Position numbers and translations under genes: made by a program. Of a DNA stretch of 64,000 nt, positions 63,033 to 64,000 are shown piece after piece; the first letter of the stretch is position 1, and each line of letters begins with the position of its first letter. The notes under the pieces are model-generated. The model was not told where the DNA came from. It worked only from the letters and a program-made list of their open reading frames with translations, and did not search any database. Source of the stretch: Panacibacter ginsenosidivorans (lineage in GTDB: Bacteria > Bacteroidota > Bacteroidia > Chitinophagales > Chitinophagaceae); the NCBI RefSeq assembly GCF_007971225.1, contig NZ_CP042435.1, positions 4,033,501 to 4,097,500 on the forward strand, in the 5' to 3' direction.

Positions 63033-63788
63033 ATGGCAGCAGTTAAAGATTACTCTGTTGAAGAAAAACTCTCAGCCCTCGTAAGGTTGCAGAAGATCGA
63101 TTCTAAATTAGATGAGATCAAAGTTTTGAAAGGCGAACTTCCGATGGAGGTTAGCGATCTTGAAGATGAACTGCAGGGTCTTAATGCCCGCAGAACCCGT
63201 GTTGAAGAAGAGATCAACGGTATTTCAGAATTTATTGAGCAAAAGAAACTTGCTATAAAAGAATCTGAAGCGCTGGTAAAAAAATACGAAAAGCAAAGCG
63301 AAGCAGTAAAGAACAGCCGCGAGTTTGAAGCTATCAACAAAGAGATAGAAATGCAAACCCTGGAAGGCAAGCTGGCTGATAAACACATTCGGGATGCCAA
63401 CGAAGAACTTGCAGATAAGGCAAAGGCACTTGAAGTAGTTAAAAAACAGATTGCTTCAAGAGAAGCTACACTTGCTCATAAAAAAGGCGAGCTTGACAAG
63501 ATCATTGCGGAAACAGAAAAAGAAGAAAAACATTTCCTGGATATTGCAGACGGCGCCCGTAAAAGTACCGACGAACGCCTGTTGTATTCTTACGATCGTA
63601 TCCGCAGAAGCTACCGCAACGGACTTGCCGTGGTGCCTGTAGTAAGAGATGCCTGCGGTGGTTGCTTCAACGCTATTCCGCCACAGCGCCAGAGCGAAAT
63701 TCGCCAGCGCAAAAAAGTAATGATCTGCGAGAACTGCGGACGCATACTTGTAGACGACGAATTGAATAATACCACAGAAGTAAAATAA
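63033..63788 (+). CDS. C4-type zinc-ribbon coiled-coil protein
   Basis: The 251 residues have a long charged coiled coil (about 10-185), then a zinc ribbon with CGGCFNAIPPQRQSEIRQ and ICENCGRILV, matching the zf-RING_7 (PF02591-type) family. Members are thought to bind nucleic acid or act in translation, but the role is not settled. It lies downstream of the Nif3-like gene, separated by 140 bp with a dispersed repeat, and has its own terminator. Confidence 0.9.
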   Translation: MAAVKDYSVEEKLSALVRLQKIDSKLDEIKVLKGELPMEVSDLEDELQGLNARRTRVEEEINGISEFIEQKKLAIKESEALVKKYEKQSEAVKNSREFEAINKEIEMQTLEGKLADKHIRDANEELADKAKALEVVKKQIASREATLAHKKGELDKIIAETEKEEKHFLDIADGARKSTDERLLYSYDRIRRSYRNGLAVVPVVRDACGGCFNAIPPQRQSEIRQRKKVMICENCGRILVDDELNNTTEVK

Positions 63789-63811
63789 CGTTAAAGCGTA
63801 ATAAACCTTTT

Positions 63812-63845
63812 AAAAAGGATGCTGTATTCGGCATCCTTTTTTATT
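63812..63845 (+). terminator. Intrinsic terminator after the zinc-ribbon gene
   Basis: AAAAAGGATGC and GCATCCTTTTTT are perfect complements around an 8-base loop, ending in a T-run. Confidence 0.92.
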
Positions 63846-63881
63846 TTCGGGCAATCTATGGAAATACCTTTGAAGCATATT

Positions 63882-63938
63882 ATGAGCCGGACAGCATTAC
63901 TACTATATCGCTTTCGTTGCGTCGCACACTTGTGCGGT
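63882..63938 (+). repeat. Single v1 arm of the dispersed intergenic repeat
   Basis: Runs from ATGAGCCGGACAGC to the core TTGCGTCGCACACTTGTGC (63917-63935), beyond the terminator. No gene is visible from 63846 to the window end. Confidence 0.92.
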
Positions 63939-64000
63939 AACAATGCTATTCGGCAAAATGCAGTTGTGTTCAGAAAATATTTATTTCTTTCAGTTTTGTC

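Noticed and set aside
1841-63938. The dispersed TTGCGTCGCAC repeats as a CRISPR array
   Set aside because: Copies are kilobases apart, occur in both orientations and lie between genes; there is no regular spacer and no cas gene.
3673-63938. The dispersed repeats as ordinary intrinsic terminators
   Set aside because: They lack a stable GC stem directly followed by a T-run, lie upstream as often as downstream of genes, and occur beside true terminators (for example 9661-9690 and 63812-63845).
1-64000. tRNA, rRNA or known riboswitch genes
   Set aside because: No cloverleaf-like stretch, rRNA motif or recognisable riboswitch core was seen on either strand by eye; a covariance-model scan would be needed to exclude small RNAs.

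Overview
The window reads as a chromosomal segment of a moderately AT-rich Bacteroidota bacterium, most likely of the Chitinophagaceae. The grounds are a 1431-residue RpoC, promoter boxes of the TAnnTTTG type, absence of clear Shine-Dalgarno sites, a 7TMR-DISM sensor kinase, a tricorn-like S41 protease, an alginate-export-type porin and many Bacteroidota-style lipoproteins. I see no rRNA, tRNA, CRISPR array or transposase gene. About 47 protein genes are supported, plus one pseudogene and one gene cut by the left edge.

Layout. 1-5 kb: sugar oxidation (FGGY gluconokinase; GMC dehydrogenase with its small subunit). 5.3-9.6 kb: rpoC, standing without rpoB. 10-16.4 kb: OmpH-like chaperone, amino-acid permease, cupin, VOC and lipoprotein genes, and a small cassette-like patch with an ATP-grasp gene and a truncated VOC copy. 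16.6-26.2 kb: tricorn-like protease, 7TM sensor kinase, and a two-gene unit of unknown function (722-aa protein plus Kelch lipoprotein). 26.3-39.7 kb: a nitrate/nitrite assimilation locus (rubredoxin-fused degenerate sulfite/nitrite-reductase-like protein, nitrate reductase fused to its own FAD/BFD module, NarK transporter, porin, NirD, NirB, CobA for siroheme, and an FNR-like regulator with an N-terminal cysteine cluster). 39.7-48.6 kb: a MacAB/TolC-type efflux operon ending in an NtrC-type regulator and its kinase, preceded by a candidate sigma-54 promoter and enhancer palindrome. 48.9-54.5 kb: double-YHS protein, HbpS-like protein, SMP-30 protein, SDR, CPBP protease, DinB-like protein. 54.6-64 kb: DbpA-like helicase, GNAT, FMN reductase, a three-gene Rieske/ferric-reductase-like membrane unit, a cytosolic-looking subtilase with a zinc ribbon and a CBM48 domain, Nif3-like protein and a C4 zinc-ribbon coiled-coil protein.

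The most striking feature is not a gene. An approximately 55-60 bp repeat (core TTGCGTCGCACACTTGTAC) occurs 35 times, essentially only between genes: ten head-to-head inverted pairs and fifteen single copies. Two core variants exist, v1 (TTGCGTCGCAC...) and v2 (TTGTGTCACTC...). All nine v2 arms are paired with a v1 arm and none stands alone. The change from v1 to v2 preserves a base pair in the palindromic core. The pairs look like a REPIN- or MITE-like composite mobile repeat with built-in asymmetry. Some enclose further hairpin or tandem repeats, and copies separate genes inside the nitrate and efflux gene clusters and lie in the rpoC leader.
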